Shown in pieces: positions 1 through 9,417 of a stretch of 64,000 nt of DNA. The notes under the pieces were generated by a model. That model had not been told where the DNA came from and did not search any database. It worked only from the letters and a program-made list of their open reading frames with translations. The DNA lies in contig NZ_CP051651.1 in NCBI RefSeq assembly GCF_012848175.1, positions 1,674,001 through 1,738,000 on the forward strand. Reading direction: 5' to 3'. Numbering within the stretch: the first letter of the stretch is position 1; every line of letters begins with the position of its first letter. This stretch comes from Xanthomonas campestris pv. badrii. GTDB lineage: Bacteria; Pseudomonadota; Gammaproteobacteria; Xanthomonadales; Xanthomonadaceae. The translations under genes and the position numbers were made by a program.

Positions 1-2
1 AC

Positions 3-452
3 ACCACCGGCTGGGGCATCGGCTGGCGGTTGAATCTGTGGGCGCGGTTGGCCGACGGCGAGCATGCGTATCGCATCCTGCAATTGCTGATTTCGCCCGA
101 GCGCACCTACCCGAACCTGTTCGACGCACACCCGCCGTTTCAGATCGACGGCAACTTCGGCGGTACCGCCGGCATCACCGAAATGCTGTTGCAAAGCTGG
201 GGCGGCAGTGTGTTTCTGCTGCCCGCATTGCCCAGCGCCTGGCCGCGCGGCAGCGTGCGTGGCCTGCGCGTGCGTGGCGGTGCCAGCATCGACCTGGAAT
301 GGGATGGCGGTCGCTTGCTGCAGGCACGCCTGCACAGCGATCGTGGCGGGCGCTATCAACTGTCCTACGCAGGGCAGACCCTGGACCTGGAACTGGGCGC
401 GGGCCGCACCCAGCAGGTGGGACTCAACAACAACCGATTGGTGAAGCAATGA
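3..452 (+). CDS. GH95 alpha-L-fucosidase, C-terminal fragment
   Basis: This is the last 149 codons of a gene that begins before the window; frame 3 is open from base 3. The visible part carries the glycoside hydrolase family 95 core signature (NLWARLADGEHAYRIL, then NLFDAHPPFQIDGNFGGTAG, then MLLQSWGG) followed by the short C-terminal beta domain of that family. GH95 enzymes remove terminal alpha-1,2-L-fucose (some L-galactose) from glycans such as xyloglucan side chains, and are usually exported. The stop codon overlaps the xylB start as ATGA, so the two are probably co-transcribed and translationally coupled. This suggests that fucose removal and xylose catabolism serve the same plant polysaccharide. 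The family call is firm; the exact substrate and the N-terminus cannot be seen. Confidence 0.88.
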   Translation, partial: TTGWGIGWRLNLWARLADGEHAYRILQLLISPERTYPNLFDAHPPFQIDGNFGGTAGITEMLLQSWGGSVFLLPALPSAWPRGSVRGLRVRGGASIDLEWDGGRLLQARLHSDRGGRYQLSYAGQTLDLELGAGRTQQVGLNNNRLVKQ

Positions 453-1942
453 GCTTGTACGTAGGACTGGACGTGGGCACGCAGAGCGTCAAGCTGGTGG
501 CCTACGCTCCGCAGGAGCGCGCCGTGGTCGCCACCATCGCCGCGCCGATGGAACTGATCAGCCGCGACGACGGCACCCGCGAGCAGCAGGCGCAGTGGTG
601 GGTCGACGGCATCGTGCATTGCTTTGCGCAGCTCGATGCCGACCAGCGTGCGCAGGTGCGCGGCATCTCGGTGTCCGGCCAGCAGCACGGCTTCGTGCCG
701 GTGGCTGCCGACGGCAGCGTCACCGCGCCGGTGAAGCTGTGGTGCGACACCAGCACCGCGCTGGAATGCGACGAGATCATGGACGCCGTGGGCGGCGCGG
801 CGGGTAGCGTCGCGGCCGCAGGCAACCCGATCCTGGCCGGTTACACCGCATCCAAACTGCCGTGGACGCGCAAGCATCGTCCCGACGCCTATGCGGCCAT
901 GACCACGGTGATGCTGCCGCACGACTACATCAATTTCTGGCTCACCGGCGAGCGCTTTGCCGAAGTCGGCGATGCCTCCGGCACCGGCTGGCTGGATGTA
1001 CGCACACGGCAGTGGTCCGAACGCATGCTCGGCGCGGTGGATGCGCAGCGCGATCTGCGCACCGCACTGCCGCCGCTGGTGGACACCGGCGCGGTCTACC
1101 CATTGTCCGATGCCGCGGCCGAGGCGCTGAACCTGCCGGCCGGCGTGCGCGTGACCACCGGCGGTGGCGACAACATGATGGCCGCCATCGGCACCGGCAA
1201 CGTGGTGCCAGGCCGCCTGACCATGAGCCTGGGCACCAGCGGCACCTTGTTCGCTTACGCCGATCACCCGGTGGTGGACGACGATGCGCGCTGGGCTGCG
1301 TTCTGCTCGTCCAGCGGCGGCTGGCTGCCGCTGATCTGCACCATGAACTGCACCGTCGCCACCGAGGCGGTGATGCGCATGTTCTCGATCACCCGCGAGC
1401 AGACCGAGTCGATGATCGCCGACACCGCGCCGGGCGCCGACGGGCTGGTGTTGCTGCCGTTCTTCAATGGCGAACGCACGCCCAATCTGCCCGATGCACG
1501 CGGCTGCCTGTTCGGCATGGACCTGCACAACACCACCGCCGCGCATTTCTATCGCGCCGCGATGGAAGGGGCCACCTATAGCCTGCGCAATGGCTTCGAT
1601 GCCTTCGTCGCCGCCGGCCTGCAGTTCGACACCATCCTGCTCACCGGCGGTGGCAGCAAGAGCGCGCAGTGGCGGCAAATGGTCGCCGACGTGTTCAACC
1701 TGCCGGTCGTGGTGCCGACCCAGCCCGAGGGCGCCGCCTTCGGTGCCGCCTTGCAGGCGCTATGGGCCTGCGAGCGCGACGATGGTGGCACCGATGCGTT
1801 GTCGGATGTGGTGCTGGAGCACCTGCAGGTGGACGACGCACTTGCCGCCCAGCCCGACCCGCAGCGCGTGGCCCAGTACCAGCAGCATTACCAGACCTTT
1901 CTCAAGCACCTGCACGTCGTCAGCCCGCTCTACGCTGACTGA
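449..1942 (+). CDS. xylB: Xylulokinase
   Basis: FGGY-family carbohydrate kinase of 497 residues that phosphorylates D-xylulose to xylulose 5-phosphate with ATP in the cytoplasm, the second step of isomerase-type xylose catabolism. The N-terminus MSLYVGLDVGTQSVKLVAY is the phosphate-1 ATPase-fold motif. The xylulokinase-type SGQQHG segment follows near residue 75, and the C-terminal half has the adenosine-binding LLTGGGSKSAQWRQ motif. The ATG start overlaps the upstream GH95 stop; an earlier start would run back through the GH95 gene in another frame and is rejected. Length fits the family (about 490-500). xylA follows after 36 bases in the same direction. Confidence 0.96.
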   Translation: MSLYVGLDVGTQSVKLVAYAPQERAVVATIAAPMELISRDDGTREQQAQWWVDGIVHCFAQLDADQRAQVRGISVSGQQHGFVPVAADGSVTAPVKLWCDTSTALECDEIMDAVGGAAGSVAAAGNPILAGYTASKLPWTRKHRPDAYAAMTTVMLPHDYINFWLTGERFAEVGDASGTGWLDVRTRQWSERMLGAVDAQRDLRTALPPLVDTGAVYPLSDAAAEALNLPAGVRVTTGGGDNMMAAIGTGNVVPGRLTMSLGTSGTLFAYADHPVVDDDARWAAFCSSSGGWLPLICTMNCTVATEAVMRMFSITREQTESMIADTAPGADGLVLLPFFNGERTPNLPDARGCLFGMDLHNTTAAHFYRAAMEGATYSLRNGFDAFVAAGLQFDTILLTGGGSKSAQWRQMVADVFNLPVVVPTQPEGAAFGAALQALWACERDDGGTDALSDVVLEHLQVDDALAAQPDPQRVAQYQQHYQTFLKHLHVVSPLYAD

Positions 1943-1978
1943 TTCACTACTCCCCCAGAACCAAGGACATCACACCCC

Positions 1979-3316
<1,338 letters not shown>

Positions 3317-3324
3317 TGTCCCGT

Positions 3325-3351
3325 GGCCGGCGGCGCACTGTGTCGCCGGCC
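3325..3351 (+). other. Intercistronic hairpin between xylA and the symporter gene
   Basis: A perfect 8-bp GC stem (GGCCGGCG at 3325-3332 pairing with CGCCGGCC at 3344-3351) closes an 11-base loop just after the xylA stop. There is no T-run, so it is more likely an mRNA-stability or processing element, or a partial attenuator that lowers symporter expression, than a full terminator. Confidence 0.5.
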
Positions 3352-3401
3352 GATGGCGCCCACCCCCGTGGCCGCTCCCTTGCATGTTCCCAGGTGAACC
3401 C

Positions 3402-4829
3402 ATGTCCAGTGTTTCCATTGACGGCGCCCCCGATGCCGGCGAGAACACCCGTTTCATCATCCTGATCAGCTGCGTGGCCACCATCGGCGGCTTCCTGTTC
3501 GGCTTCGACAGCGGCGTGATCAATGGCACCGTCGATGGCCTGAAACAGACCTTCCAGTCCACCGCCGCCGAGACCGGTTTCGAGGTCGCCTCGATGCTGC
3601 TGGGCTGCGCCATCGGCGCCTTCTTTGCCGGCCGTCTGGCCGACCGCTGGGGTCGCCGTGCGGTGCTGATCATTTCCGCCGCGCTGTTCCTGCTCTCGGC
3701 CATCGGTGCCGGCGCCTCGCATAGCTCCGGCTTCTTCATCTTCGCCCGCGTGATGGGCGGCTTCGCCGTCGGTGCGGCCAGCGTCATCTCGCCGGCCTAC
3801 ATCGCCGAGGTCGCCTCCGCGCGTTACCGCGGCCGGCTGGCCACGATGCAGCAGATCGCCATCATCAGCGGGCTGTTCTGCGCGTTCCTGAGCAACTACC
3901 TGCTGGCCAACGCCGCCGGCGCCTCCACCGAGCCGCTGTGGGCCGGGCAGGCCGCGTGGCGCTGGATGTTCTGGATGCAGGCGGTCCCCTCGATCCTGTT
4001 CCTGGTGCTGCTGCTGGTCATCCCCGAGAGCCCGCGCTATCTAGTGGTCAAGGGCCGCCGCGAGCAGGCGCTGGTGGTGCTCAAGCGCCTGTACGGCAAC
4101 GCGGCCGCGCAGACCAAGCTGGCGGAGATCGCCGCCTCGATGTCGGCCGACCAGCACAAGCCCAAGTTCTCCGACCTGATCAACAAGGCCACCGGCAAGA
4201 TCCGCCCCATCGTCTGGATCGGTATCGGTCTGGCGGTGTTCCAGCAACTGGTCGGCATCAACGTGGTCTTCTACTACGGCGCGGTGCTGTGGCAGGCAGT
4301 GGGTTTCTCCGAGCAGGACGCCTTGCTGATCAACGTGCTCTCCGGCGGCCTGAGCATCGGCGCCTGCCTGGTCACGGTGATGCTGGTAGACAAGATCGGC
4401 CGCAAACCGCTGCTGTGGATCGGCTCGGCCGGCATGGCCGTCTCGCTCGCCTTGGTCACCTATGCATTCGCCACGGCCTCGTTGGACCCCAATGGCAAGC
4501 TCGCCATGTCCGATGCCATGGGCATGCTGGCGCTGGTGGCCGCCAACGTCTACGTGGTGTTCTTCAATGCCTCCTGGGGCCCGGTGATGTGGGTCATGCT
4601 GGGCGAGATGTTCCCCAACCAGATCCGCGGCTCGGGCCTGGCCATTGCCGGCGCCGCGCAGTGGACCTCCAACTTCGCCATCACCGTCAGCTTCCCGATC
4701 CTGCTCGGCAGCATCGGGCTAGCCGGCGCCTACGGCATCTACACCGTCGCCGCGTTCATCTCGGTGTTCTTCGTGCTCAAGTACGTCTACGAGACCAAGG
4801 GCAAGGAATTGGAGCAGATGGAGGGCTGA
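3402..4829 (+). CDS. MFS sugar:proton symporter, xylose type
   Basis: Inner-membrane sugar-porter-family major facilitator of 475 residues, predicted to bring xylose in with protons. Visible marks are the first-helix GGFLFGFDSGVINGT segment, the RWGRR loop motif between helices 2 and 3, PESPRYLV after helix 6, the sugar-contact QQLVGIN segment in helix 7, and a C-terminal YETKGKELEQME that stands for the usual PETKG motif. The ATG at 3402 is chosen because AGGTGA sits just upstream; the in-frame ATG at 3384 would add six residues (MFPGEP) that look like the ribosome-binding region. Position after xylBA supports xylose as substrate, but related porters also move glucose, galactose or arabinose. 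Confidence 0.9.
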   Translation: MSSVSIDGAPDAGENTRFIILISCVATIGGFLFGFDSGVINGTVDGLKQTFQSTAAETGFEVASMLLGCAIGAFFAGRLADRWGRRAVLIISAALFLLSAIGAGASHSSGFFIFARVMGGFAVGAASVISPAYIAEVASARYRGRLATMQQIAIISGLFCAFLSNYLLANAAGASTEPLWAGQAAWRWMFWMQAVPSILFLVLLLVIPESPRYLVVKGRREQALVVLKRLYGNAAAQTKLAEIAASMSADQHKPKFSDLINKATGKIRPIVWIGIGLAVFQQLVGINVVFYYGAVLWQAVGFSEQDALLINVLSGGLSIGACLVTVMLVDKIGRKPLLWIGSAGMAVSLALVTYAFATASLDPNGKLAMSDAMGMLALVAANVYVVFFNASWGPVMWVMLGEMFPNQIRGSGLAIAGAAQWTSNFAITVSFPILLGSIGLAGAYGIYTVAAFISVFFVLKYVYETKGKELEQMEG

Positions 4830-4863
4830 TTTCGACGGTTATGCTGATATCGGCATGGAAGGT

Positions 4864-4894
4864 GAAGAAGGCCGCGCAATGCGCGGCCTTCTTC
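4864..4894 (+). terminator. Rho-independent terminator of the xylose module
   Basis: GAAGAAGGCCGCGC (4864-4877) pairs perfectly over 14 bp with GCGCGGCCTTCTTC (4881-4894) around an AAT loop, 34 bases after the symporter stop. The right arm supplies the pyrimidine-rich tail. The A/T symmetry means it could also act on the opposite strand, but no gene converges here. Confidence 0.88.
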
Positions 4895-5134
4895 GTTGGG
4901 GTGATTCAAACGCTATGCACGCTTGCATAAGCCGCGCCAGCAAGCCAAGCCGCGCGGCAAGGTCAGGTTCGCATCATGAGCACTGCGCTTGCGTCTCTCC
5001 CGATGCGTCGTTGGATGCATCGGCTATCGCTTGCTACCGAGCCCGGCGTTCATCCATGTATGGGGCTAATGCACCAGCAAAGTGCAATGCGCGTCGTTAA
5101 ACGCACACGCTACATGCCAAAAACGTATCCGCCC
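4895..5134. other. Intergenic region without a gene
   Basis: No convincing coding frame lies between the xylose terminator and the promoter-like sequence ahead of the MASE1 gene. Short open frames here lack ribosome-binding sites and show no third-position GC bias. Base composition falls toward the AT-richer patch that follows. Confidence 0.5.
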
Positions 5135-5164
5135 TTATCGCAATGTGTGCGCCATCGCTATACT
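5135..5164 (+). promoter_or_regulatory. Putative sigma-70 promoter of the MASE1 gene
   Basis: TTATCG at 5135-5140 and TATACT at 5159-5164 are separated by 18 bases and lie 55 bases before the MASE1 start codon. The -10 box is good and the -35 box weak. Confidence 0.4.
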
Positions 5165-5219
5165 CCATCGATCAGTTCCCTCCAGACTAGGAAGACTCGT
5201 GGAACCAAGGAGTGGTGGT

Positions 5220-6767
5220 ATGGCGGTAGCTAAACAAGTCCTGAGAGGCACGCTGATCAGCGTGTGCTACTGCTTGGTATTTCTGATTCTCTGGCGCCTG
5301 TCCATTGATCAATGGTATCTGCCGGTTGGCTTGCGGGTCGTCACTTTGCTTTTTCGACCATATAGAGAATGGCCGTACCTGTTGTTAGGGGACGCTGTGG
5401 CAATGTTGGTCTTGCGTATTCCCCTAGGCGAAATGCAGGGATTCAACCCCCTATGGTCTTATCTGAGTCCGTTTCTGCATGCACCTTTAATCGCTAGCGG
5501 CATTTTTGTGCTTCGCTACCATGTTCCTCATATTATCAAAAGCCAGCATTGGCTAATTCCTGCCGCACTCGCATTGGGGCTTTGGAATGCAGTATGCAGC
5601 ATGTTATTGAATGAGACGCTCGGTGGACCGCCGATATATCCCGTGATCGATCTGCTCTTGCGCTATTGGTCAGGCAGCTATCTCGGAATCCTGGTTTTGT
5701 TGCTTCCGGCGATGCTGTGGGCAAACTGGAATGACGGTCCAGTGCATTCCGGTCTTCCAAGGGATTTTGCTATTTCAGTCGTTGTCATCCTCGTTTTTTT
5801 CTTCAGTCTGGGCATATCGAAAGATCAATCGATTCGCAACATCTTGATGGTCGCAATACTTTTGCCGATGATTGTCCTGACCCTAAGGCATGGATGGAGA
5901 GGTGCTGCATTGGGGTCGCTATTGGCAAGCTTCGCGCTTGAATTTTCTCTTCCCCGGGTCTACCAGATTGGATTCTTTGATCAAAACGTTTTCAGTATCC
6001 AATTGCTCTACGCGCTCACGACGACGGTTCTCTTCGTCTTTAACGCACGCCTGCGTGATCCTGCCCGTAATAGGGCTTCCAATCGTGCGAAGGATGATCC
6101 TTTGATTTTTGCTCGTGCGAGCTACTCAAGTGCTGAACGTCTTTTGCGCAATCGTGTGCTTGAATATTCTGATATAAATGTGCAGATCAATAGAATGCGC
6201 AAAGATGTTGTAGCTGATTTGAGGGCGAAAGGACAGCATGCCATAGCTATGGAGATGACTAGGGTTGGTGTCCTTGAGTCGCAGTTGTTGCAGCAGTATG
6301 TAGCATCATTATATCCGTTGGAAATCGAGACGCATGGGTTATATCAAGCCTTGCGCTCGCCGGCGCTTGAGCGCTTCTGTCGATCTCAATTCGAGCATGT
6401 GTTACGAGGGAATTGCAGAAATCTTTCGCTAGAGTTACAGCTGAGCGCGTACCGCAGCGTGCTCAACTGTGTCGAGATATTGCCGTCAGCAAGCAGGCAT
6501 TTCATCCAGGCGCGTGCTTGGACAGGCAGAGGGGCTAGGGGGGTTATGGTACGCGTCATTGCAGATTCTTCGTCAGCTGAGCTGGTTGGACGCGACTCAA
6601 ATGACATTGAGGCCGAACTGGAAGCGCGATTGAAAGCGCATGGCGGCACACTCCGCCGCCGCCATGCGTTGGTTCTCACCTTTCTTGTTGCTGAGTCCGA
6701 TTCCGTGGCAGTCAGGGGGAGACTATCCACTGGTCCCCAATTGCTTCCCGCCGCGTTAGTACCGTGA
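5220..6767 (+). CDS. MASE1-domain integral membrane protein with degenerate sensor region
   Basis: A 515-residue protein. The ATG at 5220 follows AAGGAG; an upstream in-frame start would lack one. About the first 290 residues are eight or so hydrophobic helices with the MASE1 sensory-domain pattern (DQWYLPVGLRVVTLLF, then REWPYLLLGDAVAML). MASE1 normally feeds a histidine kinase or diguanylate cyclase. Here the roughly 220-residue cytoplasmic part keeps a helical segment (RLLRNRVLEYSDINVQINRMRK) at the place of the dimerisation helices, but I see no phosphoacceptor histidine box, no N, G1 or G2 ATP-binding boxes, and no GGDEF or EAL. It may be a signalling protein that acts by protein contact, or a decayed UhpB/NarX-like kinase. 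Codon use is markedly more AT-rich than in neighbours. Its 3' end overlaps the convergent downstream gene by 56 bases. Confidence 0.75.
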   Translation: MAVAKQVLRGTLISVCYCLVFLILWRLSIDQWYLPVGLRVVTLLFRPYREWPYLLLGDAVAMLVLRIPLGEMQGFNPLWSYLSPFLHAPLIASGIFVLRYHVPHIIKSQHWLIPAALALGLWNAVCSMLLNETLGGPPIYPVIDLLLRYWSGSYLGILVLLLPAMLWANWNDGPVHSGLPRDFAISVVVILVFFFSLGISKDQSIRNILMVAILLPMIVLTLRHGWRGAALGSLLASFALEFSLPRVYQIGFFDQNVFSIQLLYALTTTVLFVFNARLRDPARNRASNRAKDDPLIFARASYSSAERLLRNRVLEYSDINVQINRMRKDVVADLRAKGQHAIAMEMTRVGVLESQLLQQYVASLYPLEIETHGLYQALRSPALERFCRSQFEHVLRGNCRNLSLELQLSAYRSVLNCVEILPSASRHFIQARAWTGRGARGVMVRVIADSSSAELVGRDSNDIEAELEARLKAHGGTLRRRHALVLTFLVAESDSVAVRGRLSTGPQLLPAALVP

Positions 6768-7182
6768 AGTTTTTTGTCTTATAGACGAGTCGTGCCTGAC
6801 TGCGTTGGATTGCATCAAGTGTTGCCGAATCATCTGAGCCCGTGCTTGCAGAAATCTTGTTTTCTGGAGACAGCACGACGCGATCTACATCCTTCCCCAT
6901 CGGTAAAGTCCAAAGTGCGTTGTCCACTCTGGCGACTACCGCACGGACCACGCCGGTGACATCATTGATCTGCAAATAGGTGACTCCATCACGATGCAGT
7001 TCATATATGGCAAGAGAGGAGTCAATGGCAAGGTTGGCGGATTTTGGGTTGCTATCGCCAAGTCCCGTCATTGCATTTGCGCCGATACCGCCGGTTCCAC
7101 AGCATTGGGCCATTGCCGCGCTCGATGCAAACAGTCCGGCGATTAAGCAAAAGGCCTTAAGCCAATTTTTTACGTTTTTCAT
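6712..7182 (-). CDS. Small exported protein of unknown function
   Basis: A 156-residue protein starting at the ATG at 7182, behind a GGGGGAAGG ribosome-binding site; a longer reading would start at 7326 without one. The first 26 residues are a clear Sec signal peptide (MKNVKNWLKAFCLIAGLFAS, cleavage probably after AMA). The mature part begins QCCGTGGIGANAMTG, a Cys/Gly-rich stretch, and continues as a soluble domain with mixed strands (YLQINDVTGVVRAVVARVDN). I do not recognise the family. It converges on, and overlaps, the MASE1 gene and shares its low GC content, so both were probably acquired or have drifted together. A periplasmic partner or ligand for the MASE1 protein is only a guess. 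Confidence 0.65.
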   Translation of the reverse strand: MKNVKNWLKAFCLIAGLFASSAAMAQCCGTGGIGANAMTGLGDSNPKSANLAIDSSLAIYELHRDGVTYLQINDVTGVVRAVVARVDNALWTLPMGKDVDRVVLSPENKISASTGSDDSATLDAIQRSQARLVYKTKNFTVLTRREAIGDQWIVSP

Positions 7183-7669
7183 GATTTGCCTTCCCCCTGC
7201 ATGGGGCAGTTTTGCCTGCGATTCAGGCCCTTGTACGTTACGTCCTGACGAAGAATTTTTGTTGCTTGTTTGTCGCAGAAAATCGTTGAGTAATACCTTG
7301 CTAGCAAAATAGCGATAAAAATCCACTTGGAACGTGTTCGTTAGGCCCTAGACCTGTCGATCTGCCCAGTCTGTATAGCGTCACGGTGGGGCCAACTGAC
7401 CGGCTCAGCTCGAGTTCGTTGCTAGCGCGCGTAAACCACTCAGCCGCCCGCTGGTAGTGCACTTGTCCCCAACGGCGCGGAACTGCTGGGTGTGGTGATC
7501 GGTCGCGTCCTGGAACGCTGTGAGGCGCTGGGCGCAGTCGATCTCAATGCAGCAACGCCAGGCGTTGTAGGTCTGAGAGATGTATTAGGCCGTAGGCGGC
7601 TTTTGGACACGAAGAGATGAACGCGGGGGGCGCAGGACGACAGCGGCAAGCTTGCTTTTTCTGGATAAA
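7183..7669. other. Intergenic region with an orphan open frame
   Basis: No complete gene is seen. Positions 7441-7620 contain a plus-strand frame of about 60 codons ending TGA at 7618-7620 (reading GAELLGVVIGRVLERCEALG in the middle) with coding-like composition but no start codon or ribosome-binding site. It may be the tail of a deleted gene. I cannot identify it. Confidence 0.35.
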
Positions 7670-7684
7670 TGTTACTTTATAACA
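7670..7684 (+). promoter_or_regulatory. Zur box (zinc-uptake regulator operator)
   Basis: TGTTACTTTATAACA matches the proteobacterial Zur palindrome core TGTTATANTATAACA except at two positions in the left half. It stands in a locally AT-rich stretch upstream of folE2, a gene known in many bacteria to be Zur-repressed. Binding here would derepress folE2 under zinc starvation. Confidence 0.72.
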
Positions 7685-7714
7685 ATTAATCTTGGCCGCT
7701 CAGTCTTGCCTTCC

Positions 7715-7891
7715 ATGTCCTGCCTTCTTCCATGCTGCCGCTGCCGTCTCGAATCCCACCGCGCTCAATGCTGCCGTTTGCTGTGCCGGCGCCTGTGCGG
7801 CGACAACCATCAGGACGAGCTGGCGCAGACCCTGCATGCCGGCATCGACGACTACTTCGCTCTCAACGCCCAGCACATCAGCCGCTCTTAA
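7715..7891 (+). CDS. Possible small Cys-rich protein or gene remnant between Zur box and folE2
   Basis: A 58-codon frame from the ATG at 7715 begins with eight cysteines among its first 33 residues (MSCLLPCCRCRL...) and ends with a coding-looking GIDDYFALNAQHISRS. Its stop (7889-7891) is in the same frame as folE2, and the 18 codons between that stop and the folE2 ATG read FPFAHDAYSHFPINEFA, which also looks coding. So this may be the end of a decayed upstream gene rather than an intact small gene. No strong ribosome-binding site precedes it. Position right behind a Zur box would suit a zinc-starvation product, but function is unknown. Confidence 0.3.
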   Translation: MSCLLPCCRCRLESHRAQCCRLLCRRLCGDNHQDELAQTLHAGIDDYFALNAQHISRS

Positions 7892-7945
7892 GCATTCCCC
7901 TTCGCGCACGACGCGTATTCCCACTTTCCGATCAACGAGTTTGCG

Positions 7946-8869
7946 ATGTCCGCCACGCTTCCCGATGTTGCCGTTTCCGAAACCCCCACGTTGAGCGCAC
8001 CGCTGCGCTGGGTGGGCATGCACGACATTGCCATTCCTGTGCGCCTGGACGAGGCCGAGCCCGGCGCAACCGTGGGCGCGCGCGCCAGCGTGCAGGTGGA
8101 CCTGCCGCGGCCCGAAGTGAAGGGCATCCATATGTCGCGGTTGTACCGCTTGCTGGACCGGCATCTGGAACAGCCGGTCTCGCCAGCGATGATGTCGCAG
8201 TTGCTGCAGGCCTTGATCGACAGCCATGCCGATTGCGGCAGTCGTGCCGCCCGGGTCTCGCTGGCGTTCGAGGTGATGCTGCGGACCCCGGCCCTGTTGA
8301 GCGAGGGCTGGGCAGGGTGGCGCGCGTACCCGGTGCGTCTGGAGGCCCAGTGCAGGGCAGGGCAATGCCATCTGCAGTTGCAGATCGATGTGCTGTACGC
8401 CTCCACCTGCCCATGTTCGGCCGCCTTGTCGCGGCAATTGCTGAGCGATGCCTTCCTGCAGGAACATGCTGGACGCGAGACGCTGGAGCGAGAAGACGTG
8501 GCGCAATGGCTGCGGGTCAATGGCTCGCATGCCACACCGCATAGCCAGCGCAGCATCGCGCAGGTGCGGGTGGACCTGCCTGCCCGCCAGCAGCGTCTGG
8601 AGATTCGCGAGCTGATCGGCGTGTGCGAGCGCGCACTGGCCACGCCGGTGCAGGCGGCGGTGCGGCGCATCGACGAGCAGGCCTTCGCCCGTTTGAATGG
8701 CGCCAACCTGATGTACGTCGAAGATGCCGCGCGGCGCCTGCGTCAGGCGCTTGCCGAGCGCTATACGGCATTTCATGTGGCAGTACGCCATCTCGAAAGC
8801 CTGCATGCCCACGATGCGGTCGCCGAAACCGATAGCGACGTGAGTGGCGTGCACCCGTTCGCCAAGTGA
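7946..8869 (+). CDS. folE2: GTP cyclohydrolase FolE2 (type IB)
   Basis: A 307-residue enzyme converting GTP to 7,8-dihydroneopterin triphosphate, the first step of folate and queuosine precursor synthesis. FolE2 is the metal-promiscuous alternative to zinc-dependent FolE. Marks are WVGMHDIAIPV near the N-terminus, KGIHMSRLYRLL, and the catalytic-Cys segment YASTCPCSAALSRQL, followed by GSHATPHSQRSIAQV with the conserved histidines. Length matches the family. A Zur box 260 bases upstream fits the known use of FolE2 when zinc is short. The start ATG has no strong ribosome-binding site and follows an in-frame stop by 18 codons. Confidence 0.94.
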   Translation: MSATLPDVAVSETPTLSAPLRWVGMHDIAIPVRLDEAEPGATVGARASVQVDLPRPEVKGIHMSRLYRLLDRHLEQPVSPAMMSQLLQALIDSHADCGSRAARVSLAFEVMLRTPALLSEGWAGWRAYPVRLEAQCRAGQCHLQLQIDVLYASTCPCSAALSRQLLSDAFLQEHAGRETLEREDVAQWLRVNGSHATPHSQRSIAQVRVDLPARQQRLEIRELIGVCERALATPVQAAVRRIDEQAFARLNGANLMYVEDAARRLRQALAERYTAFHVAVRHLESLHAHDAVAETDSDVSGVHPFAK

Positions 8870-9243
8870 GGAGCGAGCATGTACTGCAGTGTCCGAGACC
8901 TGTTGTGTGCGCGGCGAGCAAACGCAGTCGCTGGTTCACCGCCCGGTGTAGCGGCATGCACGCGCTGCGCAGTGCAGGTTGCGTCGCTGCTACCGGTGCT
9001 TCGGCACGCATTGCTTGATGTGATTGGTGCTGCTTGCTGCACGCACCGGGTCAGGCGTGGCGCGGTGCAGGTCCGTGGGGCATTGCGCGGCAGCCAGCCT
9101 GGCAACGGCAACCGATCTCGACCGATGGGGCGGGGCAGGATTTGCCGATAAAGGGCGCAGGCATTGATTCCCTCAGTCCCGCGCGGTGGCGGGCCTATAA
9201 AGACTCACGCCCTGATCGCCTGGGAAATGCGCAGCCCATAACG
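8870..9243. other. Intergenic region without a supported gene
   Basis: A frame of 91 codons starts at 8880 behind GAGGAG but has a random-looking, Cys/Arg-rich translation and no steady third-position GC bias. I see no RNA gene here. Confidence 0.4.
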
Positions 9244-9266
9244 CAAAAACCCCGCAATGCGGGGTC
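9244..9266 (-). terminator. Rho-independent terminator of tRNA-Glu
   Basis: On the minus strand ACCCCGC and GCGGGGT form a 7-bp stem around an ATT loop (9249-9265 on the plus strand), followed by a run of five T. It lies 28 bases beyond the tRNA 3' end. Confidence 0.85.
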
Positions 9267-9293
9267 TTGGCGTACTCTGCGGTAGGACGAACG

Positions 9294-9368
9294 TGGTGCT
9301 CCCTAGGGGACTCGAACCCCTGTTTTAGCCTTGAGAGGGCCACGTCCTAACCATTAGACGAAGGGAGC
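9294..9368 (-). tRNA. tRNA-Glu (anticodon CTC)
   Basis: Read on the minus strand, this 75-base cloverleaf has the acceptor stem GCTCCCT/AGGGAGC, an anticodon stem TGGCC/GGCTA around the loop CTCTCAA giving anticodon CTC, a T arm CAGGGGTTCGAGTCCCCT, discriminator A and an encoded CCA. It decodes GAG. Confidence 0.95.
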
Positions 9369-9417
9369 GTTTTTGTCGCGTCTTGTGCAGCGCGCTAGTA
9401 TAGTGAGGTAATAGCCG

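Noticed and set aside
38..448. N-terminal extension of xylB through the GH95 gene
   Set aside because: The frame is open only by chance. The conserved FGGY start is at 449, and the region is already coding for GH95 in another frame.
8880..9151. 91-codon frame after folE2 with a GAGGAG in front
   Set aside because: The translation is Cys/Arg-rich without pattern, codon bias is weak, and the sequence leads only into the tRNA terminator.
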